64,000 bases of DNA from positions 1 through 64,000 of the forward strand of contig JAJYFY010000003.1 in NCBI GenBank assembly GCA_021785265.1, read 5' to 3'. Source of the stretch: Pseudomonadota bacterium. Its GTDB lineage: Bacteria; Pseudomonadota; Gammaproteobacteria; JAKAQQ01. Below the pieces are notes generated by a model that had not been told where the DNA came from, searched no databases, and was given only the letters and a program-made list of their open reading frames with translations. Shown here piece after piece: positions 51,112 to 59,637 of the stretch (its first letter is position 1; every line of letters starts with the position of its first letter). The position numbers and the translations under genes were made by a program.

Positions 51112-51708
51112 ATGGAATCACTGCAACCTGAAATCGGACCCCCGGGCGGGGAGTCCTTGTCCGCCTTCCTGGATGGTGAACTCTCGGAGGTCGACTGCGC
51201 CGAGCTGATCGAGACCGTCCGGGTGCATCCGGGGGTGGGTCGGGCACTGTCCCGCTACAGTCTCATCCGTGAAGTCCTGCAAAGCGAGGAATGGCGGCTC
51301 TGCGACTGGATGAGCGAGACGGTGCGCGTTCCGTCGCCGGCAGGTCGGCAACCCAAGCAGGGAAGATCGGGGGCCGGAATCTGGTCCTGGCGGGGGGCTT
51401 TCGCCCTGTCTTTTGTCTTCCTCCTGGCCGTCGGACTGCGTTACGATGGGTCGCGGACCGGGTTGTCCCATCCGCCGCCGGGCGTGCTGACGATCCGCCG
51501 CATGGCGCCTGCAGCCGCGCCCTATGGCCGAGTCCGCTCGGTTTCGTGGAGCGTGCCCTCTCGGGCGCTGCGCCGCGAGCTCACGACGTACTGGATGCTG
51601 CATGCCGCCTCCATCTCGGCCACCTCGACCATGGCTTATCCGAGGATCGCGGCCTACAACTATGCCGTTTCGGGTCGGGGGCAACGGTGGCGGCACCGGC
51701 ACCCGTGA
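51112..51708 (+). CDS. rseA: Anti-sigma-E factor RseA (MucA)
   Basis: A 198-residue single-span inner-membrane protein. The cytoplasmic domain ESLSAFLDGELSEVDCAELI binds sigma-E, a membrane segment spans about 89-110 (GIWSWRGAFALSFVFLLAVG), and a periplasmic tail binds RseB and is cut by stress proteases. The sequence is divergent beyond the N-terminal domain, as is normal. Its TGA overlaps the GTG start of rseB. Confidence 0.88.
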   Translation: MESLQPEIGPPGGESLSAFLDGELSEVDCAELIETVRVHPGVGRALSRYSLIREVLQSEEWRLCDWMSETVRVPSPAGRQPKQGRSGAGIWSWRGAFALSFVFLLAVGLRYDGSRTGLSHPPPGVLTIRRMAPAAAPYGRVRSVSWSVPSRALRRELTTYWMLHAASISATSTMAYPRIAAYNYAVSGRGQRWRHRHP

Positions 51709-52679
51709 CCGCGTCTGCCCACACCCGCTGGTGGGGCGGATTCGGCCTCGGGCTCCTCGCGCTGGGCACGGCCGTGGCCCGGCCGCTACCCCCGTTCAGG
51801 CCGGAACAGGCCCTGCTCCGCATGCAGCAGGTTCTGCTCTCGGTCAACTATCGAGGGATTCTGGTCTTCCAGCACAACAGCATGCTCAAATCCATCGCGG
51901 TCGAGCATGGGGTGGCCCGAAATGGCGGCTGGGAGCGGATCCGGACGCTGAATGGGCCACCGCGCCAGCTTCTCAAAAACGGCCACCGTCTCCAGTTTCT
52001 GTTCCGTGGTCACCCGGTGCGTATGATGCACGTCCTCGGCAGCTATACCGGCCTGCCGCAGAACTGGATCGGATTCCGCAAGCACTTCCGCCGGGATCTG
52101 GCCCGGGAGTACCGGTTTATCCCGGTGCCGCGCGTGGGCCGGGTGGCCGGCCATATGGCCCGGATCATCGTCGTTCGACCCCTGGACCGCTACCGTTACG
52201 GTTACCGACTCTGGATTGATTCCCGTAACGGTTTCCCCCTGCGCTCCGACCTGCTCAACGCGGAAGGACAGGTCATCGAGCAGATGATGTTCGTGACCAT
52301 TCACTGGTATCCACCGGCGGCTTGGCACCTCGAGCCCCCTAAAATCCCACCCATTCCGCTTCCGAACGCGCGCGGGGCCGTAATCCCGCAGTGCGAGTTC
52401 CAGCGTGTCCCGCCGGGATTCCGCGTAATCGAGAATACGACGACGCTCGCTCCCGGTCCGGTCCGACATGTCCTCCTGAGTGATGGTCTGGCCACGGTCT
52501 CCGTGTTCATCCACCCGCTGGGTGCTCGCTTCCCCATCCTGACCGGCCCGGCCCGGATGGGACCGGTTTCGGCTTTCGGCCGGAAGATCGGTGGCTTCTC
52601 CTTCACGGTCATCGGCGAGGTGCCGCTTCGCACGGTCCGCTTCATTGCCGAGCAGGCCCGGCTGGTCTTTTCCCAGTGA
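51705..52679 (+). CDS. rseB: Periplasmic sigma-E regulator RseB (MucB)
   Basis: A 324-residue periplasmic protein that shields RseA from cleavage and senses lipoproteins or lipid. Signal peptide RWWGGFGLGLLALGTAVA, then ALLRMQQVLLSVNYRGILVF, YRFIPVPRVGRVAGHMARII, YRYGYRLWIDSRNGFPLRSD and LLNAEGQVIEQMMF, all RseB-like. GTG 51705 (GTGA overlap with rseA) is preferred over the in-frame GTG 51687. Confidence 0.92.
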   Translation: MTASAHTRWWGGFGLGLLALGTAVARPLPPFRPEQALLRMQQVLLSVNYRGILVFQHNSMLKSIAVEHGVARNGGWERIRTLNGPPRQLLKNGHRLQFLFRGHPVRMMHVLGSYTGLPQNWIGFRKHFRRDLAREYRFIPVPRVGRVAGHMARIIVVRPLDRYRYGYRLWIDSRNGFPLRSDLLNAEGQVIEQMMFVTIHWYPPAAWHLEPPKIPPIPLPNARGAVIPQCEFQRVPPGFRVIENTTTLAPGPVRHVLLSDGLATVSVFIHPLGARFPILTGPARMGPVSAFGRKIGGFSFTVIGEVPLRTVRFIAEQARLVFSQ

Positions 52680-52951
52680 AGCCCGTCCCTCCCTGGCGGC
52701 TCATCCGCCGCCGGAACTGCCCTCCCTGCGAGCGGCTGGAACAATACCTTCGGGGATATTTCGGCGAATCCGCCGATGCCTGGCTCGATGTGCTGGATGT
52801 GGACAGTGCGCCTCATCTGGTCGACCAGTATGGATTGCGGGTTCCGGTCCTTCTCAAGGACAACCAGGTGATCGTCGAGGGCTGCTGGAACCGGGAGACC
52901 CTGGACCCGGCACTACCCCCGCCGCCCCTCCGGCCCCGTGGACGGTCTTGA
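52676..52951 (+). CDS. Glutaredoxin-like protein (DUF836 type)
   Basis: A 91-residue thioredoxin-fold protein with active site C15-P-P-C18 (RRNCPPCERLEQYL), cis-Pro region YGLRVPVLLKDNQ and a short C-terminal tail. It starts with GTG that overlaps the rseB stop. Small glutaredoxin-like proteins are often found between rseB/degP-type genes and lepA. The redox partner is unknown. Confidence 0.85.
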   Translation: MKPVPPWRLIRRRNCPPCERLEQYLRGYFGESADAWLDVLDVDSAPHLVDQYGLRVPVLLKDNQVIVEGCWNRETLDPALPPPPLRPRGRS

Positions 52952-53072
52952 ACCCGTAGAATGTAGCCTCGCCCCGAAGACGGAATCCCCGAGCGTGAAT
53001 GACAGCGTGCCGGTTGTGACCGGAAGCAGGAGACCGGTCCGGACGGGTTATGGGTGGGAGCACTGACCCGGC

Positions 53073-54872
53073 ATGGATCGGATCCGTAACTTCTGCATCC
53101 TGGCCCATGTCGATCACGGGAAGTCCACTCTGGCCGACCGTTTCATCGAGCTCTGCGGCGGTCTTCCCAAGCGGGCCATGATGGACCAGGTGCTCGATTC
53201 GATGGAAATCGAACGCGAGCGAGGAATCACCATCAAGGCGCAGAGCGTCGCCCTCGACTACCGCTCGAACAGTGGTCAGCTCTTCCGCTTCAACCTCATC
53301 GATACACCCGGACACGTGGATTTTTCCTATGAGGTGTCCCGATCGCTGGCCGCCTGCGAAGGGGCGCTCCTCGTGGTGGATGCGGTTCAGGGCGTGGAGG
53401 CACAGAGCGTCGCGAACTGTTACCAGGCCATCGAGCAGGGACTCGAGATCATCCCGGTCATCAACAAGATCGATCTGCCGGCTGCGGATCCGGACCGCGT
53501 CATCGCGGAAATCGAGGACGTGATCGGGATCGAGGCCCACTCGGCACTTCGGGTCAGTGCCAAAACGGGGGCCGGGGTGCATGAACTCCTCGAGGCGGTG
53601 ATCCATCGGATCCGTCCGCCGTCTGGTCGCTCCACGGATCCGCTCCGTGCCCTCATCATCGATTCCCGTTTCGACAACTATGTCGGGGTGGTTTCACTGA
53701 TCCGGGTCCAGGAGGGCCGCTTGGCGGCCCACTCCCGGATCGAACTCTTTTCGACGCGCCGGGTTCACCAGGCCGATCGGGTCGGACTCTTCCGGCCACT
53801 CCAGATGGAGGATTGCCCGGCATTGGAAGCCGGCGAGGTCGGCTATCTCATTGCCGGCATCAAGGAGGTCGAGGGCGCACCGGTGGGCGATACGGTGACG
53901 CAGGCGGACCATCCGGCATCGGTGCCACTCGCGGGGTTCGAACCGGTTCATCCCCGGGTCTATGCCGGACTGTTCCCCACCGATTCGGAGCAGTACGAAG
54001 CCTTCCGCGATGCCCTCTCCAAGCTCCGTCTCAATGACTCCGCCCTGAGTTACGAACCGGAGACCTCGGTTGCCCTCGGATTCGGATTCCGGTGCGGCTT
54101 TCTCGGCCTGCTCCACATGGAAATCGTCCAGGAACGGCTCGAGCGGGAATATCACCTGAGCCTGATCACGACCGTGCCAACCGTGCATTACGAGGTGGTT
54201 GAGCTGGATGGGCAGACCCTCATGGTGAACAATCCAAGCGGCCTGCCGGCCATCTCGCAAATCCGGGAGATCCGCGAGCCAATCATCCTGGCCCGGATGC
54301 TGACGCCCCCGGATCACCTGGGCGCGCTGATCGCCTTGTGCCAGGAAAAACGCGGTCGGCAGACCGGCCTGCACTACTACGCGCGGCAGGTGGCCCTTGA
54401 ATACGAGCTTCCGCTGAGCGAGGTGGTTCTGGATTTCTTCGATCGCCTGAAGTCCGCCTCCCGGGGTTATGCCTCCTTCGATTACCGTTTTGTGGGATTC
54501 CGCCCCTCCCGGCTGGTCCGGCTGGATTTCCTGGTCAATGGGGAGGCAGTCGATGCCTTTTCCACGATTGTGCACCGGGACGTGGCTTATGCCCGGGGCC
54601 GGGAACTCGTGGATCGCCTGCAACAGTTGATCCCGCGTCAGATGTTCGAGGTGGCCCTGCAGGCCACGATCGGCACCCAGGTCATCGCCCGGGCCACCGT
54701 CAAGGCCTTGCGAAAAAATGTCATCGCCAAGTGCTACGGGGGGGATGTGACCCGGAAACGCAAGCTGCTCGAGAAGCAGAAAGAGGGAAAAAAACGTATG
54801 AAGCGGCTCGGCAAGGTCGAGATTCCTCAGGAGGCGTTTTTGGCCGTGCTCAAGCACTCGGCGGTGGACTGA
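53073..54872 (+). CDS. lepA: Elongation factor 4 (LepA)
   Basis: Ribosome-bound GTPase of 599 residues. G1 [13 protein letters not shown], switch [13 protein letters not shown]3 DTPGHVDF, G4 NKIDLP and the LepA C-terminal domain ([20 protein letters not shown], then FLAVLK) are all present. It follows the sigma-E operon after a 121-bp gap and precedes lepB, the common proteobacterial order. Confidence 0.97.
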   Translation: MDRIRNFCILAHVDHGKSTLADRFIELCGGLPKRAMMDQVLDSMEIERERGITIKAQSVALDYRSNSGQLFRFNLIDTPGHVDFSYEVSRSLAACEGALLVVDAVQGVEAQSVANCYQAIEQGLEIIPVINKIDLPAADPDRVIAEIEDVIGIEAHSALRVSAKTGAGVHELLEAVIHRIRPPSGRSTDPLRALIIDSRFDNYVGVVSLIRVQEGRLAAHSRIELFSTRRVHQADRVGLFRPLQMEDCPALEAGEVGYLIAGIKEVEGAPVGDTVTQADHPASVPLAGFEPVHPRVYAGLFPTDSEQYEAFRDALSKLRLNDSALSYEPETSVALGFGFRCGFLGLLHMEIVQERLEREYHLSLITTVPTVHYEVVELDGQTLMVNNPSGLPAISQIREIREPIILARMLTPPDHLGALIALCQEKRGRQTGLHYYARQVALEYELPLSEVVLDFFDRLKSASRGYASFDYRFVGFRPSRLVRLDFLVNGEAVDAFSTIVHRDVAYARGRELVDRLQQLIPRQMFEVALQATIGTQVIARATVKALRKNVIAKCYGGDVTRKRKLLEKQKEGKKRMKRLGKVEIPQEAFLAVLKHSAVD

Positions 54873-54901
54873 GTCCGTGAGGCGCCCCACGGCCCGGCCA
54901 T

Positions 54902-54930
54902 TCCTTGCGGGTCTGGGGACACTATATAAT
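54902..54930 (+). promoter_or_regulatory. Candidate lepB promoter
   Basis: TATAAT at 54925-54930 is a perfect -10; the -35 at 17 bp is TCCTTG (54902-54907), a weak match. It lies in the 154-bp lepA/lepB spacer and would give a GC-rich leader of about 90 nt with potential to fold (GCCCGGTGGGC). It would head the lepB-DUF4845-rnc-era-recO-pdxJ-acpS run. Confidence 0.45.
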
Positions 54931-55026
54931 GCAGGCGATCGTCGCGCGGCCTCGGGGAGCGCCCCCGCCCGGTGGGCGACCGGGTCCTGGCCCATTCGAT
55001 TGACCCCTTCTGACTGAGGCCCTGTG

Positions 55027-55788
55027 ATGGCAGTTTTCGGATATTCGGCAGTCTTTCTGATCATCCTTGCGGTGTCCGGCCTGATCTGGCTCGCCGATGT
55101 CGTCTGGCGGAAACGGCGGGGCACGGGACTGCCAACCCGGAGCCTGGTCGAGTATGCCCGGTCCTTCTTTCCCATTCTCTTGGTTCTGGTGCTCATCCGC
55201 TCCTTTCTTTTCGAGCCCTTCCGGATCCCCTCGGGATCCATGGTTCCGACCCTGCTCATCGGTGATTTCATCCTGGTCAACAAGTTCGACTACGGGATCC
55301 GGCTGCCGGTGACCAACACGGTGATCATCCCGACCGGCCACCCCCGGGTGGGTCAGGTGGTGGTGTTCCGCTACCCGCTCAACCCCTCCGTCGATTACAT
55401 CAAGCGGGTGGTCGGAGTGCCGGGGGACTGGGTCCGCTACCAGGGCAACCGGTTGTGGATCAATCATCGTTTAGTCCCTCACGTCTGCAAGGGCCCCTAC
55501 CGGGGGCCGGACGGGGAGTCGGGATCCCTGCTCTGTGTGGAGCGGCTGGGACAGATCGAGCACGAGATTCTCATCACGCCCGGTCTCACGGCCCCCACGG
55601 GCGGTTACCTCGTCCCTCCCCGGCACTACTTCATGATGGGGGACAACCGGGACGACAGCGATGACAGCCGCTACTGGGGTAGCGTTCCCAACCGGGATCT
55701 GATCGGGCGCGCAGTGGTCATCTGGTTCAACTGGGATGCCTTTTCCCGGATGCCGATCTGGAGCCGGATCGGCCGTATAATCCGCTAA
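55027..55788 (+). CDS. lepB: Signal peptidase I
   Basis: Inner-membrane peptidase of 253 residues that removes signal peptides from exported proteins. Two N-terminal membrane segments are followed by the catalytic Ser71 in FRIPSGSMVPTLLIGDFILV, Lys126 in VDYIKRVVGVPGD, and box E MMGDNRDDSDDSRYWGSVP. ATG 55027 is favoured over a GTG directly before it. Confidence 0.96.
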   Translation: MAVFGYSAVFLIILAVSGLIWLADVVWRKRRGTGLPTRSLVEYARSFFPILLVLVLIRSFLFEPFRIPSGSMVPTLLIGDFILVNKFDYGIRLPVTNTVIIPTGHPRVGQVVVFRYPLNPSVDYIKRVVGVPGDWVRYQGNRLWINHRLVPHVCKGPYRGPDGESGSLLCVERLGQIEHEILITPGLTAPTGGYLVPPRHYFMMGDNRDDSDDSRYWGSVPNRDLIGRAVVIWFNWDAFSRMPIWSRIGRIIR

Positions 55789-55802
55789 GCGAGGATTGCA
55801 GC

Positions 55803-56189
55803 ATGCCGAAGTTCAAACGAAAGCAGCGGGGGATGAGTTTCGTGGGATGGGTACTGTCGTTGTGCCTGTTCACGATTTTTGCACTGGCGGCCGTCCGCCT
55901 GATTCCCGTCTATCTCGAATATCTCACGATCCGGTCGGCGGTCGATGCAGCGGCACACAACGAGCCCACGATCAGCCGTCACCAGATTTTCCGCGCCGTC
56001 GTCCGGCAGTTCGTGGTCAACCAGATCGATGCCATCCATTCCCGTAATGTGGAAATCACCCGGGTTCACCATCACCTGGTGTTGACCGTCGATTATTCGG
56101 AAAAGACTCCGTTCATCGGCAATGTCGGATTCATCGTCCATTTCCATCACAGCGTCAACGTGCCGGTGCCCCCGCCCGGTTCGGAGTAG
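55803..56189 (+). CDS. DUF4845 membrane protein
   Basis: A 128-residue protein with a basic start (MPKFKRKQRGMSFVGW), one membrane segment (VLSLCLFTIFALAAVRLIPV) and a periplasmic part (EYLTIRSAVDAAA, then VDYSEKTPFIGNVGFIVHFH). This family regularly sits between lepB and rnc in beta- and gammaproteobacteria; its function is unknown. The start resembles a pilin-like helix. Confidence 0.88.
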   Translation: MPKFKRKQRGMSFVGWVLSLCLFTIFALAAVRLIPVYLEYLTIRSAVDAAAHNEPTISRHQIFRAVVRQFVVNQIDAIHSRNVEITRVHHHLVLTVDYSEKTPFIGNVGFIVHFHHSVNVPVPPPGSE

Positions 56190-56193
56190 GTTC

Positions 56194-56859
56194 TTGCCGG
56201 AGCCGTTCGAAACCGGACTGGGCCATGTCTTCCGTGACCGTGTGCTGTGCACCCAGGCGCTGACCCACCGCAGTCGGGGGGGGGGCCATAACGAGCGGCT
56301 CGAGTTTCTGGGAGATGCCGTGCTCGGTTGGGCCGTGGCCGACGGACTCTATCGCCGCTTCGGCGACTGGGACGAGGGCCGGCTGACCCGGGCCCGTGCG
56401 AGACTCGTCAGTCGGTCGGTTCTGGCCGAGCTGGCCCGGGAGATCGACCTGGGGGCCGCGTTGCGGGCGGGTCCCGGGGCGTTGTCCGAACCCGCGGCCC
56501 AGGAGCGCGCACTCGCCTCGACCCTCGAAGCCGTGATCGGTGCGATCGCCTGCGAAGCGGGCGCGGAGGCGGCGCGGGCCGCCGTCGAGCGCTTGCTGTC
56601 ACAGCGCTGGCCGGTCGTGGAACGACTGGCAGACCAGAAGGACCCGAAAACCCGTCTGCAGGAACTTTTGCAGGGTGATGGACTGCCGCCACCGGCATAT
56701 GTCCTGCAGTCGGCGGTCGGGCCGAGCCACCACCGATCGTTTCTGGTTCGTTGCGAAGTCCCGGCGCGAGGGTGGGCCGAACAGGGACTCGGTTCCAGTG
56801 TGCGCCTCGCCGAGCAGGCCGCGGCGGCTGCCCTGCTCGACCGGATTGGGCATGACTGA
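56194..56859 (+). CDS. rnc: Ribonuclease III
   Basis: Double-strand-specific endoribonuclease of 221 residues, involved in rRNA and mRNA processing. Catalytic motif NERLEFLGDAVLG (E34, E37, D41), later STLEAVIGAIACEAG, then a C-terminal double-stranded-RNA-binding domain (DPKTRLQELLQGDGLPPPAY). It starts with TTG at 56194, supported by GGAG about 8 nt upstream; there is no better start. A G10 run (56276-56285) encodes R-G-G-G just before the catalytic motif. Overlaps era by 8 bp. Confidence 0.92.
   Translation: MPEPFETGLGHVFRDRVLCTQALTHRSRGGGHNERLEFLGDAVLGWAVADGLYRRFGDWDEGRLTRARARLVSRSVLAELAREIDLGAALRAGPGALSEPAAQERALASTLEAVIGAIACEAGAEAARAAVERLLSQRWPVVERLADQKDPKTRLQELLQGDGLPPPAYVLQSAVGPSHHRSFLVRCEVPARGWAEQGLGSSVRLAEQAAAAALLDRIGHD
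56276..56285 (+). repeat. Ten-G homopolymer inside rnc
   Basis: Ten consecutive G in the codons for Arg-Gly-Gly-Gly, about residues 28-31 of RNase III, directly before the N-E-R-L-E-F catalytic motif. Slippage here would inactivate the enzyme and, through overlap, may lower era expression. Confidence 0.85.
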
Positions 56860-57769
56860 GACGACCGGAAGCGCGAGGGCGGCCGTTCTCTTGGGCCGGC
56901 CCAATGTCGGCAAGTCGACCCTTTTCAACGCCCTGGTGGGCAGCCGGCTCAGCATCGTCACCCCGAAACCGGCGACCACCCGCCTCGTGGTGGCCGTGCC
57001 CCTGCCTGGGGCCGGGGCCGAGATCCGGATCTGGGACACACCCGGCGTCTTGGACCGTCCCCAGCATCGTCTTCAGCGCCGGCTGAACGAGCTGGTCTGG
57101 AATGCGGCGCTCGAGTCGGATCTCCTCTTGATCGTGGTGGCCGGTCTCGAGTGGCGGGATGAGGAAGATCGTCTGCTCGAACGGTCTCTCGCGCTCGGCA
57201 AGCCGATCGGGGTTGTGGTCAACCAGATTGACCGCATCAAGCCACGAACGGCGCTTCTGCCGTTTCTTGAACAACTCGCGAACCGCTCTTCCTTTTCATT
57301 TCTGGTGCCGGTCTCCGCCCGCCGGGGTGAGAACCTCACGGTACTCGCCGACCAGATCCGCTCTTCGTGTCCCGCCCCGACCCGGCCGACTTCCGGAACG
57401 AGAGGCACCGGGCTCGCCTGGCCCGACCAGGCGGCCGAGCTTTTCCGGGAACAGCTCATGCTGGATCTCACGGCGGAGTTGCCCTACGCCCTGCATGTGG
57501 TCTGCGAGTCGTGGCAGGAGACCGGGCGAGGAGTGGAGGTGGATCTCCGGGTCTGGGTGGAACGTCCGGGCCAGAAGGGGATCGTGATCGGCTCCGGCGG
57601 GCAGCGGCTCAAGATGGCAGGCACGCGGGTCCGCCATACACTCGAAGCGCGTCTCGGCCGTCCGGTCCTGTTGCATAGCCGGGTCGAGGTCGACCCCGAT
57701 TGGACCCTCCATCATCCCCGCGAGTCCCAGTCGGCTTCGGTGCCACGGGCTCCGGAGACGGGCGGATGA
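56852..57769 (+). CDS. era: GTPase Era
   Basis: Ribosome-assembly GTPase of 305 residues that binds the 3' end of 16S rRNA. G1 GRPNVGKSTLFNALVG, G3 WDTPGV, G5 VSARRG and the C-terminal KH domain (GQKGIVIGSGGQRLKMAGTR) identify it. G4 is VVVNQID, with Gln in place of the nearly invariant Lys of N-K-x-D, and switch I reads PKPATTR instead of the common P-Q-T-T-R. ATG 56852 overlaps rnc by 8 bp; the stop overlaps recO. Confidence 0.9.
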   Translation: MTETTGSARAAVLLGRPNVGKSTLFNALVGSRLSIVTPKPATTRLVVAVPLPGAGAEIRIWDTPGVLDRPQHRLQRRLNELVWNAALESDLLLIVVAGLEWRDEEDRLLERSLALGKPIGVVVNQIDRIKPRTALLPFLEQLANRSSFSFLVPVSARRGENLTVLADQIRSSCPAPTRPTSGTRGTGLAWPDQAAELFREQLMLDLTAELPYALHVVCESWQETGRGVEVDLRVWVERPGQKGIVIGSGGQRLKMAGTRVRHTLEARLGRPVLLHSRVEVDPDWTLHHPRESQSASVPRAPETGG

Positions 57770-58485
57770 TCCGGGTCTGGGATGAACCGGCCTGGGTCTT
57801 GCATACCTGGGACTACGGGGAGACGAGCCAGATCGTCGAACTGCTCACGGGACGTGAGGGCCGCATCGGTGTCCTCGCCCGCGGAACCCGACGCTCCCGA
57901 AGGACTTCGCGTCTCGAGCCCTTTACGCCCTGGAGTGTTTCCTGGAGCGGAGGCGAGAATCGCCTGCCGACCCTGAGAGGCGCGGAACGGGCCGGTCCTC
58001 CAGTCCACCTAAAGGGGGATGCCCTCTGGGCCGGCTTCCACCTCCATGAACTGATCCTCCGCTTGACCGAACGCTTTGAACCGCTGATTTCGCTTTATGC
58101 CCGCTATACCGGTGCGCTGGATGCCCTGGGGGAGGGGGTCCCGCCGGCTCAGGTGGTGTGTCTGTTCGAACGGGACCTTCTGGTCGAGCTCGGCTATGGC
58201 CTCAATCTCCTTGAAGAAGCGGGGAGCCGCGAGCCGATCCATCCGGCGGCTCACTACGCGTTTGATCCCTGCTCCGGCGCCCGGCGACTGCCGGCCGGGG
58301 TGTCCGGCATCGAGGGACGTGTGCTTTTGGACCTGGCCCACGGGACCTTGAGTAATGAAGTCTCGCTCAAGGCCAGCCGCTCCCTGCTCGAAGGGGTCTA
58401 TACCTTTCATGGGAAGGGGCAGAGCCCGGGCGTGCGACCCTGGATGGAGTCGCTTTTAGTCTTCGCAAAGCGCCATGGCGCCTGA
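57766..58485 (+). CDS. recO: DNA repair protein RecO
   Basis: A 239-residue recombination mediator that binds single-stranded DNA and RecR. OB-fold start WVLHTWDYGETSQIVELLTG, then REGRIGVLARGTRRSRR, helix bundle (HELILRLTERFEPLISLYAR) and CLFERDLLVELGYGLNL. The zinc-finger cysteines of some RecO proteins are mostly absent, as in many proteobacteria. It overlaps era by 4 bp and pdxJ by up to 11 bp. Confidence 0.93.
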   Translation: MIRVWDEPAWVLHTWDYGETSQIVELLTGREGRIGVLARGTRRSRRTSRLEPFTPWSVSWSGGENRLPTLRGAERAGPPVHLKGDALWAGFHLHELILRLTERFEPLISLYARYTGALDALGEGVPPAQVVCLFERDLLVELGYGLNLLEEAGSREPIHPAAHYAFDPCSGARRLPAGVSGIEGRVLLDLAHGTLSNEVSLKASRSLLEGVYTFHGKGQSPGVRPWMESLLVFAKRHGA

Positions 58486-59245
58486 TGTGGCCGAGCGTGG
58501 CGGCCCGATGATCCGGCTCGGGGTCAATGTCGATCATGTGGCGACCCTCCGCGAAGCCCGACAGACCCGCTACCCGGACCCGATGGAGGCGGCCCGTCTG
58601 GCACTCCGCGGCGGGGCGGACAACATCACGGTCCATCTGCGCGAGGATCGTCGCCATATCCAGGAATCCGACGTGACCCGTCTCGTCCGGGAGCTGCCAC
58701 TCCCGATCAACCTGGAGATGAGCCTGAACTCGATCATCGTCGAGTTCGCGGAATCACTCCGGCCGGCCGAGGTCTGTTTTGTGCCGGAACGGCGGGCGGA
58801 ACGGACCACGGAAAGCGGGCTCGCGGTTCGTTTCCTGGCACACCGCCTGTTTCCGGTGGTGCGTCGACTCACGGAGTTCGGGATCCGGGTGGCCCTGTTC
58901 GTCGATCCTGTGGCCGACGAGATCGAGGCGGCAAGCGAGCTTGGGGTCAGTACCGTCGAACTCCACACGGGCGCCTATGCCGAATCCCGGGATGCTGCGT
59001 CCCGCGCCCATCGCCTCGAGCGCCTCCGGAACGCCGCCCGCCTGGCCCGCTCCCGGGGGCTTATGGTGCATGCCGGTCATGGGTTGGATTACGACTCGGT
59101 CGGTGGGGTGGCGGCGATTCCCGAGATCGAGACCTTGAATATCGGACATTCCATCGTGAGCCGGGCGGTGTTCATCGGACTGGAGTCCGCCACCCGTCTC
59201 ATGAAGGAGCGGATGGTGGAAGCCCGCCGGGGCGGGGCGGTGTGA
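58475..59245 (+). CDS. pdxJ: Pyridoxine 5'-phosphate synthase
   Basis: Makes pyridoxine phosphate from 3-amino-1-hydroxyacetone phosphate and deoxyxylulose phosphate. 256 residues from 58475, or 245 from ATG 58508, where the conserved IRLGVNVDHVATLREARQTR begins; the second start gives the family's usual length. Further motifs: ITVHLREDRRHIQ, LPINLEMSLN, ELHTGAYAE and VHAGHGLDYDSV. The stop overlaps the GTG of acpS. Confidence 0.95.
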   Translation: MAPDVAERGGPMIRLGVNVDHVATLREARQTRYPDPMEAARLALRGGADNITVHLREDRRHIQESDVTRLVRELPLPINLEMSLNSIIVEFAESLRPAEVCFVPERRAERTTESGLAVRFLAHRLFPVVRRLTEFGIRVALFVDPVADEIEAASELGVSTVELHTGAYAESRDAASRAHRLERLRNAARLARSRGLMVHAGHGLDYDSVGGVAAIPEIETLNIGHSIVSRAVFIGLESATRLMKERMVEARRGGAV

Positions 59246-59637
59246 TTTACGGGGTCGGGACCGATCTCGTCTCCATTCCGCGGATGGACGGCCTCTGGAG
59301 GCGACATGGAGCGCGAGCCGTCCAGCGCATCCTGACTCTATCCGAGCAGCAGGAACTGGGCCGCCGGCGTGAGCCGGCCCGCTACCTGGCCCTGCGCTTC
59401 GCGGCCAAGGAGGCGGTCGCGAAAGCTCTGGGGACCGGTTTTTCCGCCGGGGTTTCACTTCAGTCCATGAGCATCCTGGCCGATTCAAGAGGCAAGCCGG
59501 TCGTGCACTTTGCACCGGGTCCGCTGGCGGACCGTCTGCGCGAGATGGGGGTGGCTGGCGTGGAACTCAGCTTGGCGGACGAGTTGGACTGGGCACTGGC
59601 CTTTGCGGTGGCCTTTGGACGCGGGACGAACGGCTGA
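59242..59637 (+). CDS. acpS: Holo-ACP synthase
   Basis: Transfers 4'-phosphopantetheine from CoA to ACP. The 131-residue protein starts with GTG overlapping pdxJ and has IYGVGTDLVSIPRM (Mg-binding Asp8), RFAAKEAVAKALGTGF (Glu57), and a trimer-forming C-terminal part (VELSLADELDWALAFAVAF). Its last 71 bp overlap the 3' end of the kinase gene on the opposite strand. Confidence 0.95.
   Translation: MIYGVGTDLVSIPRMDGLWRRHGARAVQRILTLSEQQELGRRREPARYLALRFAAKEAVAKALGTGFSAGVSLQSMSILADSRGKPVVHFAPGPLADRLREMGVAGVELSLADELDWALAFAVAFGRGTNG

Noticed and set aside
53694-55283. Minus-strand open frame of 529 codons across lepA and lepB
   Set aside because: Antisense to lepA and the start of lepB; no ribosome site or domain.
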